A DNA stretch of 64,000 nucleotides from Parietichytrium sp. I65-24A. Lineage: Eukaryota; Sar; Bigyra; Thraustochytrida; Thraustochytriidae. A model generated the notes under the pieces. That model was not told where the DNA came from and did not search any database. It saw only the letters and a program-made list of their open reading frames with translations. The position numbers and the translations under genes are program-made. Location: positions 496,001 through 560,000 of the forward strand of contig BLSF01000017.1 of assembly GCA_012862575.1 (NCBI GenBank), given 5' to 3'. Of the stretch, positions 42,491 to 51,446 are shown piece after piece (position 1 is the first letter of the stretch; every line of letters begins with the position of its first letter).

Positions 42491-42518
42491 TTCTGAATTC
42501 TGAATTCTGAATTCTAAA
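42491..42518. repeat. Heptamer array (TTCTGAA)n
   Basis: Three TTCTGAA and one TTCTAAA unit. It is the reverse complement of the ATTCAGA family, about 100 bp upstream of the 3'-phosphatase start. Confidence 0.85.
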
Positions 42519-42619
42519 TTTTGATCAACAGAGGCTGCGGGAAAGGAAGAGGTTTTCATTGAATCTCTTAACCGAAGATCTTGAACTTTTCTCCTTTTTG
42601 GGGCTCTGTTTATGACGAC

Positions 42620-43312
42620 ATGTGGATTTGGACTTCTCACAGCTTGCTCGCAGCAGTTGCGACAGCGCGAGGGAAAGCGCTAGCGCGCCCAAACCTTATG
42701 GTGTGTCAAACAGGAAATTGCGCAGCACGCAAAGTTTACACTGAGGGGCTAGAACGTCCGAGTGACCGCAACGCTGCGGTAGCAGCGTTTGATCTTGATG
42801 GCACGCTAATACAAACCCGCTCTGGGGCTCCCTCATACCGCCGCAAGGATCGCTTCGACTGGGAGTTTGTTGACCCTCAGGTGCCAGAAAAACTGGCCGA
42901 TCTCGTAGACCGTGGTTTTTGTGTTACTGTACTCTCCAATCAAGCTCAGGTCAAAAGTGCTCACAGCGGCAAGAGCGCACAAAAGCTGAAAGGCGTAGTG
43001 GAACAGGTTTTCGCTTCGGTTCGTATCCGACTGAGAGACGAGACAAAACTGGATCGCCTTACGTTTTTGGCTGCCACCCAAAAAGATTCTTGCAGAAAAG
43101 GTATTGGAACCACCTTGTGGGAATTTTACGCCTCTTCACTGATACCTGCACTGGGCTACGAGGCTGTGGACCTGCAAAAGTCGTTTTATGTTGGGGACGC
43201 CAGTGGGAGGGCGTCTTCTTTCAGTGATTCTGACAAAGTCTTTGCCGAAGCTATCGGGATCAAGTACTTTGACCACACAGACTATTTTCATCGTATGGAA
43301 AACCAGAAGTGA
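42620..43312 (+). CDS. Polynucleotide 3'-phosphatase (PNKP phosphatase domain only)
   Basis: A 230-aa HAD-superfamily enzyme of the PNK3P family, which removes 3'-phosphates at DNA breaks during single-strand break repair. The HAD motif I AFDLDGTLIQTRSG carries both catalytic Asp residues. VTVLSNQAQVKSA follows, and the family-typical FYVGDASGR...FSDSDKVFAEAIGIKYF completes the site. No FHA domain or 5'-kinase domain (no P-loop) is present, as in yeast Tpp1 and unlike animal PNKP. The frame opens with TTG codons further 5'; the ATG chosen is the first in frame. The first 45 residues (MWIWTSHSLLAAVATARGKALARP) lack acidic residues and could be a mitochondrial presequence; only the first 20 or so matter for that reading. 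It is convergent with the GDSL gene. Confidence 0.9.
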   Translation: MWIWTSHSLLAAVATARGKALARPNLMVCQTGNCAARKVYTEGLERPSDRNAAVAAFDLDGTLIQTRSGAPSYRRKDRFDWEFVDPQVPEKLADLVDRGFCVTVLSNQAQVKSAHSGKSAQKLKGVVEQVFASVRIRLRDETKLDRLTFLAATQKDSCRKGIGTTLWEFYASSLIPALGYEAVDLQKSFYVGDASGRASSFSDSDKVFAEAIGIKYFDHTDYFHRMENQK

Positions 43313-43723
43313 AACGGCACCCTGTTTTGCCGTCGCGGTTCGAGTCAAGAACTGAACGGTCTCTCTGTCGTATATTGAACGCCGCTGCAGTCTCCAATGC
43401 AGCCCCGGTAAATGGTGAGAATAGAGAGGAGAGAGGAGGGAACCGCAAGTACCGGCATGTGGAAGAGAATAAAATCCCTGTCTTCTTATAGTACTTATTC
43501 CCCTCGATCCCAAATGGAGAACGCAGGGGCGTCACAGCACAGAGAGACTGTGCATTCTCTTCTGCAGCAGTCAGGCGCAGCGATGAATCTGTGACTCCTC
43601 TGACCGATCCGTTTGGTTGGATTGTTTGCGCTAATTGAGTGAACTTTGGCTCGCTTGATTGCAATAGAAAAGAGGATCCTTAAACTCCGCCCCGAGAAGA
43701 ACCAAATGGCGTGGCGAGCGTTG
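43313..43723. other. Convergent intergenic region
   Basis: 411 bp between convergent stops. AATAAA at about 43469 fits 3'-end formation of the phosphatase gene. Nothing else is seen. Confidence 0.55.
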
Positions 43724-45043
43724 TCAAAAGAGCAAACGATCCGGTTTCCTCACCTTGCGTGGAAGTTCCGGTGTCATAGTCTCCCAGATGGCATTCGCCA
43801 GCTGCAAGTGCTGATCATAGTTCAAGTGAATTCCGTCCACGCTATCATTCATATCAATCGTCGGGTCGTGGGTGCACAAAAAGTGGTGTTTGCGACATAC
43901 CCTCTGAAATGCTTCAGGAAACTTTTCAGAAAGCTGCGCGGCTTCCTCATCGAAGCCAAAATGCTCTCTTGCGATTTCTGTCAGCCGAATTCGGGGCGGC
44001 ACGACTAGTACAATTCGAAGGCTCCCTTCGTGACAGTGACCTTCGAAAAGCTCGCGCGCCTTGAGACCAATCGCTGCGCAATTTTCCGCAACCATGTCCA
44101 CGCTATATTCGCCCTGTTCCAGATCCTTTAGCCTTTGCGTCAGCTCCTGTTCTTGCAAATGCAGCAAGTGTTCCGCAGATTCCTTTGCGTCAGTCTCTTG
44201 CTCTTGCTCTGCGGCTCTCAAGCGACAAGACTTGAGCTCCTTTTGCTGGGCTGAAGAGAAGCGGCTTTCGACGTCCTCTGCGGCCAGCAAGTGAGTATTG
44301 GCTTCGGCTACCACGGCCGACGAGCGAGAGCTGGACTCGTCTTCTGCACTCTCTTGCGTCAAATCCTCAACGCTGTTTGAGTCCGTCTCAACATTGGCTC
44401 TTTTGCCACTCGATCTACTCCCTTGGCTTGCGCTACCAAGTTTCCCTTGAGATGCGCTCTTGCTTTCATTGATCATAACACTATATATCTTTTCTCTCAG
44501 TCTATCCTGAAGATTTTCGAGCTGGTTTTGGAGGTTCTCTACAGCATTTAATCGAACTCGTAATTTCAAATCGTGTGTGCCAAGCATGATAATCACCCAG
44601 CGAGGAGAGTGACTTGAAAACACGGTCCCAATGTGATCGAGGCCGTTAAAGTCATGCGGCTTCGTGTGTGAATTCCACCAGAAATATTCCGGCGGAGAAT
44701 CATCATGAACTGTCGTGCGATCAGGAAAGCAACTACTGACTAGGCGAAGTCCTTTCTTCTTTAGCCTACCCTTCAGCATGTTGGGCCAGGTTTGGTGCGT
44801 TCTCGCGAAGCAATCATCCCTCAGTGCCCAGCTCAAAGAATCGCCAAACACAATACAATCCCCAACGACATCCCCTGCACTTTGCGGCCGCGAGCGCCTC
44901 GTCGGAGCGCGTAGCATCGCATGCGTCCGCTGCCTCTCCCGCTTTCTCCTGATCTCTCCATTCCCCCGGTTCTCGCCGCCTTGAACCGCCGTCTGATCGT
45001 CCATTTTGCGGCAACTCTCTCGATCACACACTACAAAACGCAT
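43724..45043 (-). CDS. SGNH/GDSL-like hydrolase with a long inserted region
   Basis: About 439 aa from the first in-frame ATG; an ATG 13 codons later (MDDQTA) is an alternative start. Block I, IVFGDSLSWAL, carries the nucleophile Ser near residue 67. A block-III-like MLGTHDLKLR lies near 150, and the block V Asp-x-x-His, VDGIHLN, near 402. These identify the SGNH hydrolase fold, whose members are esterases, lipases or acetylxylan/carbohydrate esterases. In block III the oxyanion Asn (GTND) is His here. Between blocks III and V is an insert of about 140 residues rich in Ser, Glu and Gln with coiled-coil character (LLHLQEQELTQRLKDLEQ). No signal peptide is evident, so a cytosolic location is likely. 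The substrate is unknown. Confidence 0.8.
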   Translation of the reverse strand: MRFVVCDRESCRKMDDQTAVQGGENRGNGEIRRKRERQRTHAMLRAPTRRSRPQSAGDVVGDCIVFGDSLSWALRDDCFARTHQTWPNMLKGRLKKKGLRLVSSCFPDRTTVHDDSPPEYFWWNSHTKPHDFNGLDHIGTVFSSHSPRWVIIMLGTHDLKLRVRLNAVENLQNQLENLQDRLREKIYSVMINESKSASQGKLGSASQGSRSSGKRANVETDSNSVEDLTQESAEDESSSRSSAVVAEANTHLLAAEDVESRFSSAQQKELKSCRLRAAEQEQETDAKESAEHLLHLQEQELTQRLKDLEQGEYSVDMVAENCAAIGLKARELFEGHCHEGSLRIVLVVPPRIRLTEIAREHFGFDEEAAQLSEKFPEAFQRVCRKHHFLCTHDPTIDMNDSVDGIHLNYDQHLQLANAIWETMTPELPRKVRKPDRLLF

Positions 45044-46011
45044 CCCACGGGTTTGTTTACTTGAAAGCCAAGACGACGGCGCTACGTTTCTGCAATGTGT
45101 GAACTCGGCACGCGCCCGTGTCAACAAGCCTTCCTGCCGGCGACAGCGTACAAAGCGAAGCGTCAATCAATCAATCAATCAGAACAGCAAACCTTCGCTG
45201 ATGATATGTTCACAGTTACTTTCACCACGCCCAACCTCCTGAACTTGTGAATCACCAATTACACTTCTCGTCACTCGTATGGAGCCAAGTGCTGTGCTGT
45301 GCATGAAATCGAGCTGCTAATTGCTCGAAGATTGTTGAACGAATCCTTCTGCGTCAAAACGTCTCCGCGTACGTACAAAATATCACGATGCCTCTTCGCA
45401 CCACCGAGAGATCAACCAGAGGTCAACCAGAGACCAGAGCGTTCGTAAATAGCCACGTTACACCCGCCTGTAGTTCACCCACGTGTCCTCGCGTACACCT
45501 TGGTCGTCCCAGTCGTCCCCCACAGCTAGCTAGCTTACTGAGTTGATCAGTTAGAACAGCTCGCAGACTTTAGACATTCTCAGACTTTTCAGACATTGGT
45601 TCATTTGGTTCCACAAACAGCTCTGGGAATGCTCTTTTGCTCTCTTGATCTTGTTCGTTTTATTCATTTTGCTCTCTCGCTCTCTCTGTTCTGTTCTTTT
45701 GTTCCATTGTTTTTCACTTCGTTCTCTCCTTCGACTTCAAGACAAGTTGTTCAACTCCTAACTAGCTCTAATGTAATTAACGGCGGGGGACACCAAACAA
45801 GACCCATCATCATTGAATCTGAGATTTGAGACATTTGAGACATTTGAGACACTTAGGTGATCTTGGGTGAATGAATGAATGAATGAATGAATGAATGAAT
45901 GAAAAGTGAAGATTGGATGACACAAGGAGCGGGAGACTCAAGCGCGACGCGGGGAGCTGTAATGGCAGCGCGACAGGCCAGGCAGAGCATCCAGCATAGC
46001 AGATAGCTTTC
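45044..46011. other. Intergenic, divergent promoter region
   Basis: About 970 bp between the GDSL and acetyltransferase starts. Holds (ATCA)n at 45166-45181, a TTTGAGACA triple repeat (about 45825-45853) and (GAAT)n at about 45869-45903. No gene is seen. Confidence 0.55.
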
Positions 46012-46911
46012 ATGTGGAGGATTGAAAAGCGTTACTATGAGGCAGGAGACCTGCCGCACGGTGTGGGGAGGCAGCTCCTGCAACTGGCACGTGAGAATAT
46101 GAAGGAGATGTACGACAGCGAGAAGAATTGGGCCGATTGGAGCGACGCTGCTAAATGGAGAGAGCTTTTGGGCTCGGAGAAGATGAGCTTTGCCGTGGTG
46201 TTTGAGGATTGTGCAGTGGAAAGCGACGAGCAGGGTAGAGGGTTTGCAGACGGAGAAGATACCGAAGTCTGCGCGCTGATGCTGGATAGGATTGTGGATG
46301 AAATCGCTGGCAACGCTCTGGAAGGCAGCGCCATGATGGAAAAGCGCGTCGTCGGATTCGCGGCGTTTCACGAGTGGTGGGAAACTGAGGGTGACCGCAC
46401 CTGGTCCAATCTTTACATTGAGGAACTGCAGATAAGAGCAGAGGCGCAGGGAAAAGGCCTGGGAACTGAGCTCCTTCACGAAATTGAACGTGCGGCCGAA
46501 AAGCGGCAAATCCCGACGGTTCTCCTCACTGTCCTGAGAAATAACCATGGGGCTCAGAAGTTCTACGCGAAGAACGGATTCTCGAGAGATGAAGTTTGCC
46601 CCAGCATTTCGCTCCAAGAGAAGACCACAGGACACTTTGTATTTGGCAAGCGTCTAGCACCCGGCAACAGAGACTATGTGTGCGGCCTTTGTCCAGAGCC
46701 ACGGGAGTTCAGATTTCGTGATGGGCTCCGAATGCATAGATGCCTCGCGCATGGTTCACCTTGGCCGTTCAGATGTCGCCATCAAGGATGCGAATACGGC
46801 GTGCTGTCTCGGGAAGAACTGCGAGAGCACCTCGCTACGCATGCAACAGATAATTGTCCACGGTCCTTGCGTAAGATTCGGCAGCATACGACGCGATACG
46901 TGGAGACTTGA
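46012..46911 (+). CDS. NatD (NAA40)-like N-acetyltransferase with C-terminal zinc fingers
   Basis: A 299-aa single-exon protein. Residues about 20-215 form a GNAT acetyltransferase: WSNLYIEELQIRAEAQGKGLG carries the acetyl-CoA loop QGKGLG at about 146-151. VLLTVLRNNHGAQKFYAKNGF and the following SPS-like CPSIS agree with NAA40/NatD, which acetylates the N-terminal Ser of histones H4 and H2A. The C-terminal 80 residues hold two C2H2-like fingers: YVCGLCPEPREF...HRCLAHG at about 222 and FRCRHQGCEYG...HLATH at about 253. I do not know such fingers from NAA40 of other organisms, so DNA or chromatin tethering is an inference. The start is the only early ATG. It is convergent with the multi-TM gene. 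Confidence 0.82.
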   Translation: MWRIEKRYYEAGDLPHGVGRQLLQLARENMKEMYDSEKNWADWSDAAKWRELLGSEKMSFAVVFEDCAVESDEQGRGFADGEDTEVCALMLDRIVDEIAGNALEGSAMMEKRVVGFAAFHEWWETEGDRTWSNLYIEELQIRAEAQGKGLGTELLHEIERAAEKRQIPTVLLTVLRNNHGAQKFYAKNGFSRDEVCPSISLQEKTTGHFVFGKRLAPGNRDYVCGLCPEPREFRFRDGLRMHRCLAHGSPWPFRCRHQGCEYGVLSREELREHLATHATDNCPRSLRKIRQHTTRYVET

Positions 46912-47159
46912 GTGGTTACGAAGTGGTTAGGCTGGAAACGCGAATCAACGTGAACGCGAGCAGCTGTTAGAGTAGCGAGCCCGGATTGCATTCTCGGCTA
47001 ATTTTTGATTATAATATTTCCAGTTTTTACTGTTAATAAAAGTATGGTTGTAAAGTCAGTCTTTCTGAGCCTTTTGCTCCAAACCTTTGCGGGAGCACTA
47101 ATATTTTTAAAAAGTTCATCGTTTACAAGATGTGTCGAATTGCTGCAGCATCTTGTCTC

Positions 47160-49178
47160 CTACGAGGCGCTTTGGCTTCGTGGGGCCACTTTGTACTTGA
47201 AACTACTAGAGTAGCGATTACGATAGCGCTGCGACTCCCCGGCGTTGTTGCCCAGGTCCTTGCAAATGTAGCGAATTGGTGCTCGGAGTGTCACAAATGT
47301 TGTGCCAGAATACGCAATAATGTAAAACAAGGTTCGAGCCTCCAAGATGACAATGTTGAGCGCAAATGAATGTAAATAGCTCAGCACTCTTTTCAAGACT
47401 TCTTCTTTGCCCTTGAACACTTCTGCGACTCCAAACCAGCCTCTCCACACTCCGATCCAGAGCGCGCAGGAGCAGCAGAGGGTAACAAACATAGGGCCAG
47501 CGGCGCTTTGCTTCAGAGTTCGTGGAAATGCGTCAATCAGCGGAAGAAACATGGCTGTCGGGACAAGCATGGTGAGAGCGAAGCAAATCTCGGGCGAGTG
47601 TGAAAAGATGTAAAACATGCACACAAGATACCCTAGCTGGTTTGCCATCGCGTACCACGTATAAAAGTTGAAGAATAGCTTTTTCAAGATCGCAACATTC
47701 ATCAAGAATGGTGGGAACGACATGCCCGGCAGGAAGAGCACCGCGCCCCACCCGGCGGGACGAAGTCTTGGATGAAATGACAAAGAAACACAAATGAGCC
47801 CTCCGAAATGGGCAAGGGCTAGAAGCAGCGCTGGCCCAGACTTTGACATGATGGACCGCAACCGCTTGCCAGCGGCGGTCCCAAATAATACAGTGGCCAC
47901 CATTCTCTCACTGTACGAGACTATGAGCGGAATTTCGGCCGAGTAGAAGATGTGCGCTCTTCTGCTCGCCCAGTTCCCCGTAATAGAAGATACGATGGAG
48001 CTCGAGGCTCGTGCACCGTCTTTGTTGACTGGGGCACAATAAACTTCGCCTTCAATGATCTCGATCCACTTCGAGATGGCCTTTGAGAATTCCGGGCTTG
48101 TAAACATGACCTGCAACTCCATTAGCGAACGCAGCATATCAGGGCCATTACAGGTTGCTTCTGACGAATTCGTCTTTGCGGTGACGACCCTAATGGAGCG
48201 GGAGGCGCTTTTCGAGGAAGAGTGCGTTTCGCTGTCTCTGATGAACCTATGAATATCCCGCGCCACGTCGCTGGTTGTCTGAACGCATTTGACTTGCGCG
48301 GACAGGAGCGCGAATGCTGACTTGCGATTAAAGACAGAATTCATCAAGAGTTTCAAATGGAACACCACAAAGTTGGCGGCGAAGGCATAAAACCGGTCTC
48401 TCATTGTAGAGTACCATTCGTCGTCACCATATAGTTCCTCCAACCCAAGCATTTCGAAGTACAGAGCCGATGAAAACCATTGAAGCGAGAGCATGCCAAT
48501 GAACACAAAGACACGTTGATACTTTCGCACTAATGGAGAAGCTGCATCCATACACGCAGTGCAAAACCACGCGGGAAGGAAACAGCTAATGCCAATGAGA
48601 TGCGGCGTTGACCACTTGTACATGTACAGCATGCAGACGACCACTCCAGTAGCATTAAACCAAAGATAGACTGACTCAAACGATCGCGCGAGTTTGACAA
48701 AGAGAATCACATTGAGCTTGAGAAGAAAGTTGATCGAGCTCGGCAATGTCAAACCCGCCACAAAGATGAGATTCGGCTTGTCTGTAATGAAGCCAACAAG
48801 AAAGAACACCAGCCCCACCAAAAACGTTAAATTCAGCACGTGCGCAAATTTCTTGAACCCAAAGCTGAGAGCATCAGCTACAGAGGCAGGCAAGAGCCAA
48901 CGCTCAATAGAGTCCCCACGAAAGTCCACCTCGAATGGTTGGAAATGTGGGAAGCACGCGTAGACAGCATCGGGAATTGAGGTCGTTTGGTGCACCACCA
49001 CAGCCTCTTCCAACTTGAGCCCTGGTGCAAGGAGGCTGTTTCTTACAAACCAAGCTTTGTCAGAGTCGGGCAGCAACTTTGTCCTGACGACCTTTCGCTT
49101 TCCTTCTTCCCCATCCCCGAGAGCTTCGTGCAGCTCCTCAGCGCAAGCCAGAACTTGCTCGAGCGGTATGCCTTTCAT
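47160..49178 (-). CDS. Polytopic membrane protein of unknown family
   Basis: About 672 aa from the first in-frame ATG; the open frame reaches a little further 5' without one. Some 11-12 hydrophobic segments are visible in two clusters. Six lie at about residues 105-290 (e.g. LTFLVGLVFFLVGFI, LIFVAGLTLPSSINFLL, VFVFIGMLSLQWFSSALYF) and five or six at about 440-640 (LLLALAHFGGLICVSLSF, YLVCMFYIFSHSPEICFAL, FVTLCCSCALWIGVWRGWF). A hydrophilic Ser-rich loop of about 110 residues separates the clusters. I recognise no transporter or channel signature. Two six-TM halves could suggest a transporter, but there is no visible repeat between them. Confidence 0.75.
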   Translation of the reverse strand: MKGIPLEQVLACAEELHEALGDGEEGKRKVVRTKLLPDSDKAWFVRNSLLAPGLKLEEAVVVHQTTSIPDAVYACFPHFQPFEVDFRGDSIERWLLPASVADALSFGFKKFAHVLNLTFLVGLVFFLVGFITDKPNLIFVAGLTLPSSINFLLKLNVILFVKLARSFESVYLWFNATGVVVCMLYMYKWSTPHLIGISCFLPAWFCTACMDAASPLVRKYQRVFVFIGMLSLQWFSSALYFEMLGLEELYGDDEWYSTMRDRFYAFAANFVVFHLKLLMNSVFNRKSAFALLSAQVKCVQTTSDVARDIHRFIRDSETHSSSKSASRSIRVVTAKTNSSEATCNGPDMLRSLMELQVMFTSPEFSKAISKWIEIIEGEVYCAPVNKDGARASSSIVSSITGNWASRRAHIFYSAEIPLIVSYSERMVATVLFGTAAGKRLRSIMSKSGPALLLALAHFGGLICVSLSFHPRLRPAGWGAVLFLPGMSFPPFLMNVAILKKLFFNFYTWYAMANQLGYLVCMFYIFSHSPEICFALTMLVPTAMFLPLIDAFPRTLKQSAAGPMFVTLCCSCALWIGVWRGWFGVAEVFKGKEEVLKRVLSYLHSFALNIVILEARTLFYIIAYSGTTFVTLRAPIRYICKDLGNNAGESQRYRNRYSSSFKYKVAPRSQSAS

Positions 49179-49857
49179 CCACTCTACTCCACGAGCATTT
49201 CTCTGGCATCCGCTTTGGTCCGTGTCGCGTGCCCGCGCGAGATCGGCCAAATCTCTCTCTGTGTTACAATGCAGAGAGAGAGGGAAGAAAAGAGTAACGC
49301 ACCTAAGCCGCGTATCCTGGTGACCAGCTGCTAAGCCTTTGCAACCTTCCCATACCTTTCCCCCTTCAACTCCACTCTTGAGCGATGAGTTTTAAGAGTT
49401 GCAACGCCTCTGAAACTACTAGCGGGACGTAAACCCTTCCTTACTTGACGCCAGAAGGCGTGTATCGCTTGCACCGAGGCATCGAAGAGTGTCTTACTTT
49501 CCCATCACTGCTTCTCATGCACCACATAAACTCCGACAAGCTCACTCTCGCGACGTCCAGTATCAGAGAACACACAAGAGATGAGCTCTTTCAAGTCAAT
49601 CACTTTATCCATTGACCTCTACTCGAGCTCCTGCTTCGCGCTCTTGTCGCGAGAGAGATAGAGAGATAGAGAGATAGAGAGAGAGATGCGTCTCATTTCA
49701 TCTCTTTTCAAATGGCTTCTCACCACTGTACTGACCGTGCGTGACGCACTATACTTTAGGCTAACTAACACTTATCACCCCAACGGCTCTGCAATGATTG
49801 ATTGTATTTCTTGCTTGGAAGAAAGATCTTTTGAGATCAATCAATCATTCACAGTCG

Positions 49858-49893
<36 letters not shown>

Positions 49894-50792
49894 GTCAATC
49901 AATCAATCAATCAATCAATCAATTAATCAGTCAATGAATCAGCCAGTTCAAGAATGACAAAAAGTAAGCAGGGATGGTATGAAAAAGGAGAACGCCAACA
50001 GGGAGATAGATGTACGAAAGGACTGCCCGCAACGGGAGATGGCGCCACAGTGTTGTTACTTTGTCTGAGTTGAAGAGGCGGAGAGGCGGGCCATTGCTGC
50101 ACAAATGTTTATTCCTGCGATCCACATCTCAACTGCTAAGTCAGTCACCTCTGGACGTGGCCATAGCCGTGTGTGGAAGAAACAAGGAGTGGCTGGCTCT
50201 GTGACAGTCTCACCCTGCCCATCACATTCCATCATTCATCCAATTCATCCGCCCGACTGACTCGAGCTTCTTCTGGCTGTGCTGGTCTTCTTCAATGAGT
50301 TGCTCTCCAAGACCCAAACAGGGGCTAGCTAGCTATCGTTGAGTGCCAAGCCGAAGAAAAAAGCGTAGAAAGGAATTCCTCTCCAAGTTTTTCTCAAGAT
50401 GTTTTGTGAACACTGACATCCAAACACAATTTGCCTACGGGCTTGCTTGCACATGTCGGCTGCGCCACTTGTGCTTGTTTGAAGGGCTCGTAGAACACTC
50501 TCTCTATAGATAAATTTTAAATCAAATTTCCAATTCATCTCTAGCTCAACCAGCGCCCCGCATCATGCCATTGTCGAGAAGAGCCAACCAACTAAGAAAA
50601 AGAAAAGAAAAAAAAAAAAAAAAAAAGGAAAACCACTCTTGGATCTTGGAATCCAATAGTATTCAAGAACCGTCACAATTTTTTCCTTCCTTCTTCCCTA
50701 CGGAGACCACACACGTTTCCCACAGGTCTTCCCCACAAGTCCCCCCACAAGTCCCCCCACAGTTTCTCCCACAGTTTCCTCTCCCCCACAGT
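49179..50792. other. Intergenic, divergent promoter region with simple repeats
   Basis: About 1.6 kb. Holds (GATA/GA)n at about 49649-49686, a long (ATCA)n tract (about 49847-49935), a 19-nt A run (50608-50626) and a CCCCACA-rich stretch (about 50728-50790) just before the GEP4-like start. No gene is recognised. Confidence 0.55.
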
Positions 50793-51446
50793 ATGGTTCA
50801 AAGCTGGAACGGCGCCGCACTGTGGTGGTCGCTGAGCCGTCTCCCACAGCTGGGCACTCTGGCGCGTCCTCGGTCGGTGGTTCGCGGGACGCTTTCCAGC
50901 GCGGACTGGGACGCAATTTTGCGGTGCACAGGCGGTGCGCGCTTCGCGGTCCTCGACAAGGACAACACGCTCACCGCGCCCTACTCCCCACACGTACACC
51001 CGCGCGCCGCGGACGGTCTGCGCGCACTGTGCGCGGCGCTGGGCGGGGACACATCGCGCGTGGCAGTGCTGTCCAACAGCGCGGGGTGCGCGGGCGAGGA
51101 CACCCCCGCGTACGACGAGGCGCGCCAGCTAGAGGCGGAGATAGAGCGTACGCTAGGGGTCCCCGGAGTAGGTGTGGTGAGGCACGCGGAGAAGAAACCG
51201 CGCGGGTTCGGAGAGGTACTCGCGCACTTTGAGTCACTGGGATTCGGGAAAGTGTCCCCGCAGGAAGTGGTGGTGGTGGGGGATAGGCTGTTAACGGACA
51301 CGGTGATGGGGAATGTGGCAGGCGCGTACACGGTGCACTTGGCGCAGCCGCTGCAGATTGAAGGGGATAATAGATGGGCGGTGCTCTTTAGGAAAATGGA
51401 GAATTATTGGCTGCTGCGCGGCGACGGCGATGGCGATAAGAAGTGA
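50793..51446 (+). CDS. GEP4: GEP4-like mitochondrial PGP phosphatase (HAD family)
   Basis: A 217-aa HAD-superfamily protein of the PGP-phosphatase (GEP4/YqeG) family, which converts phosphatidylglycerophosphate to phosphatidylglycerol on the route to cardiolipin in mitochondria. The catalytic motif LDKDNTLT (Asp near residue 55) is the family form of DxDxT. VAVLSNSAG is motif II, EKKPRGFGEVL the motif III Lys region, and VVVGDRLLTDTVMGN the acidic motif IV. The open frame extends 76 codons upstream through an A run and a C-rich repeat, so I chose MVQSWNGAALWW. The basic, Trp/Leu-rich first 45 residues are consistent with mitochondrial import. The coding region is markedly richer in GC than its neighbours. 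Confidence 0.88.
   Translation: MVQSWNGAALWWSLSRLPQLGTLARPRSVVRGTLSSADWDAILRCTGGARFAVLDKDNTLTAPYSPHVHPRAADGLRALCAALGGDTSRVAVLSNSAGCAGEDTPAYDEARQLEAEIERTLGVPGVGVVRHAEKKPRGFGEVLAHFESLGFGKVSPQEVVVVGDRLLTDTVMGNVAGAYTVHLAQPLQIEGDNRWAVLFRKMENYWLLRGDGDGDKK

Larger units (their letters stand above)
33346..42619. other. 9.3-kb interval without recognisable genes
   Basis: By far the longest gene-free stretch in the window. Other gaps are at most 1.6 kb. I read both strands and found no known domain. The longest open frame here, 36398-36925 (175 aa), has a Cys/His cluster near its end but resembles nothing. The interval holds several heptamer arrays, (GTGTTTCC)n at about 33530-33572, (CT)n at 33741-33769, GA-rich DNA at about 33905-33960, a hexamer array at 38808-38906, and several copies of the TACTSACWGTSAGTA element (34635, 37679, about 41316). 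It may hold an unrecognised spliced gene, a non-coding RNA gene or plain spacer. Confidence 0.5.

Noticed and set aside
33346-42619. Transposon or LTR-type element as the cause of the gene-poor interval
   Set aside because: No transposase, reverse transcriptase, integrase or long terminal repeat was recognised on either strand.
43335-43350. GGTTCGAGTC, resembling a tRNA B box
   Set aside because: No matching A box or acceptor-stem pairing was found upstream. The similar GGTTCGAG at about 47329 lies in coding sequence.
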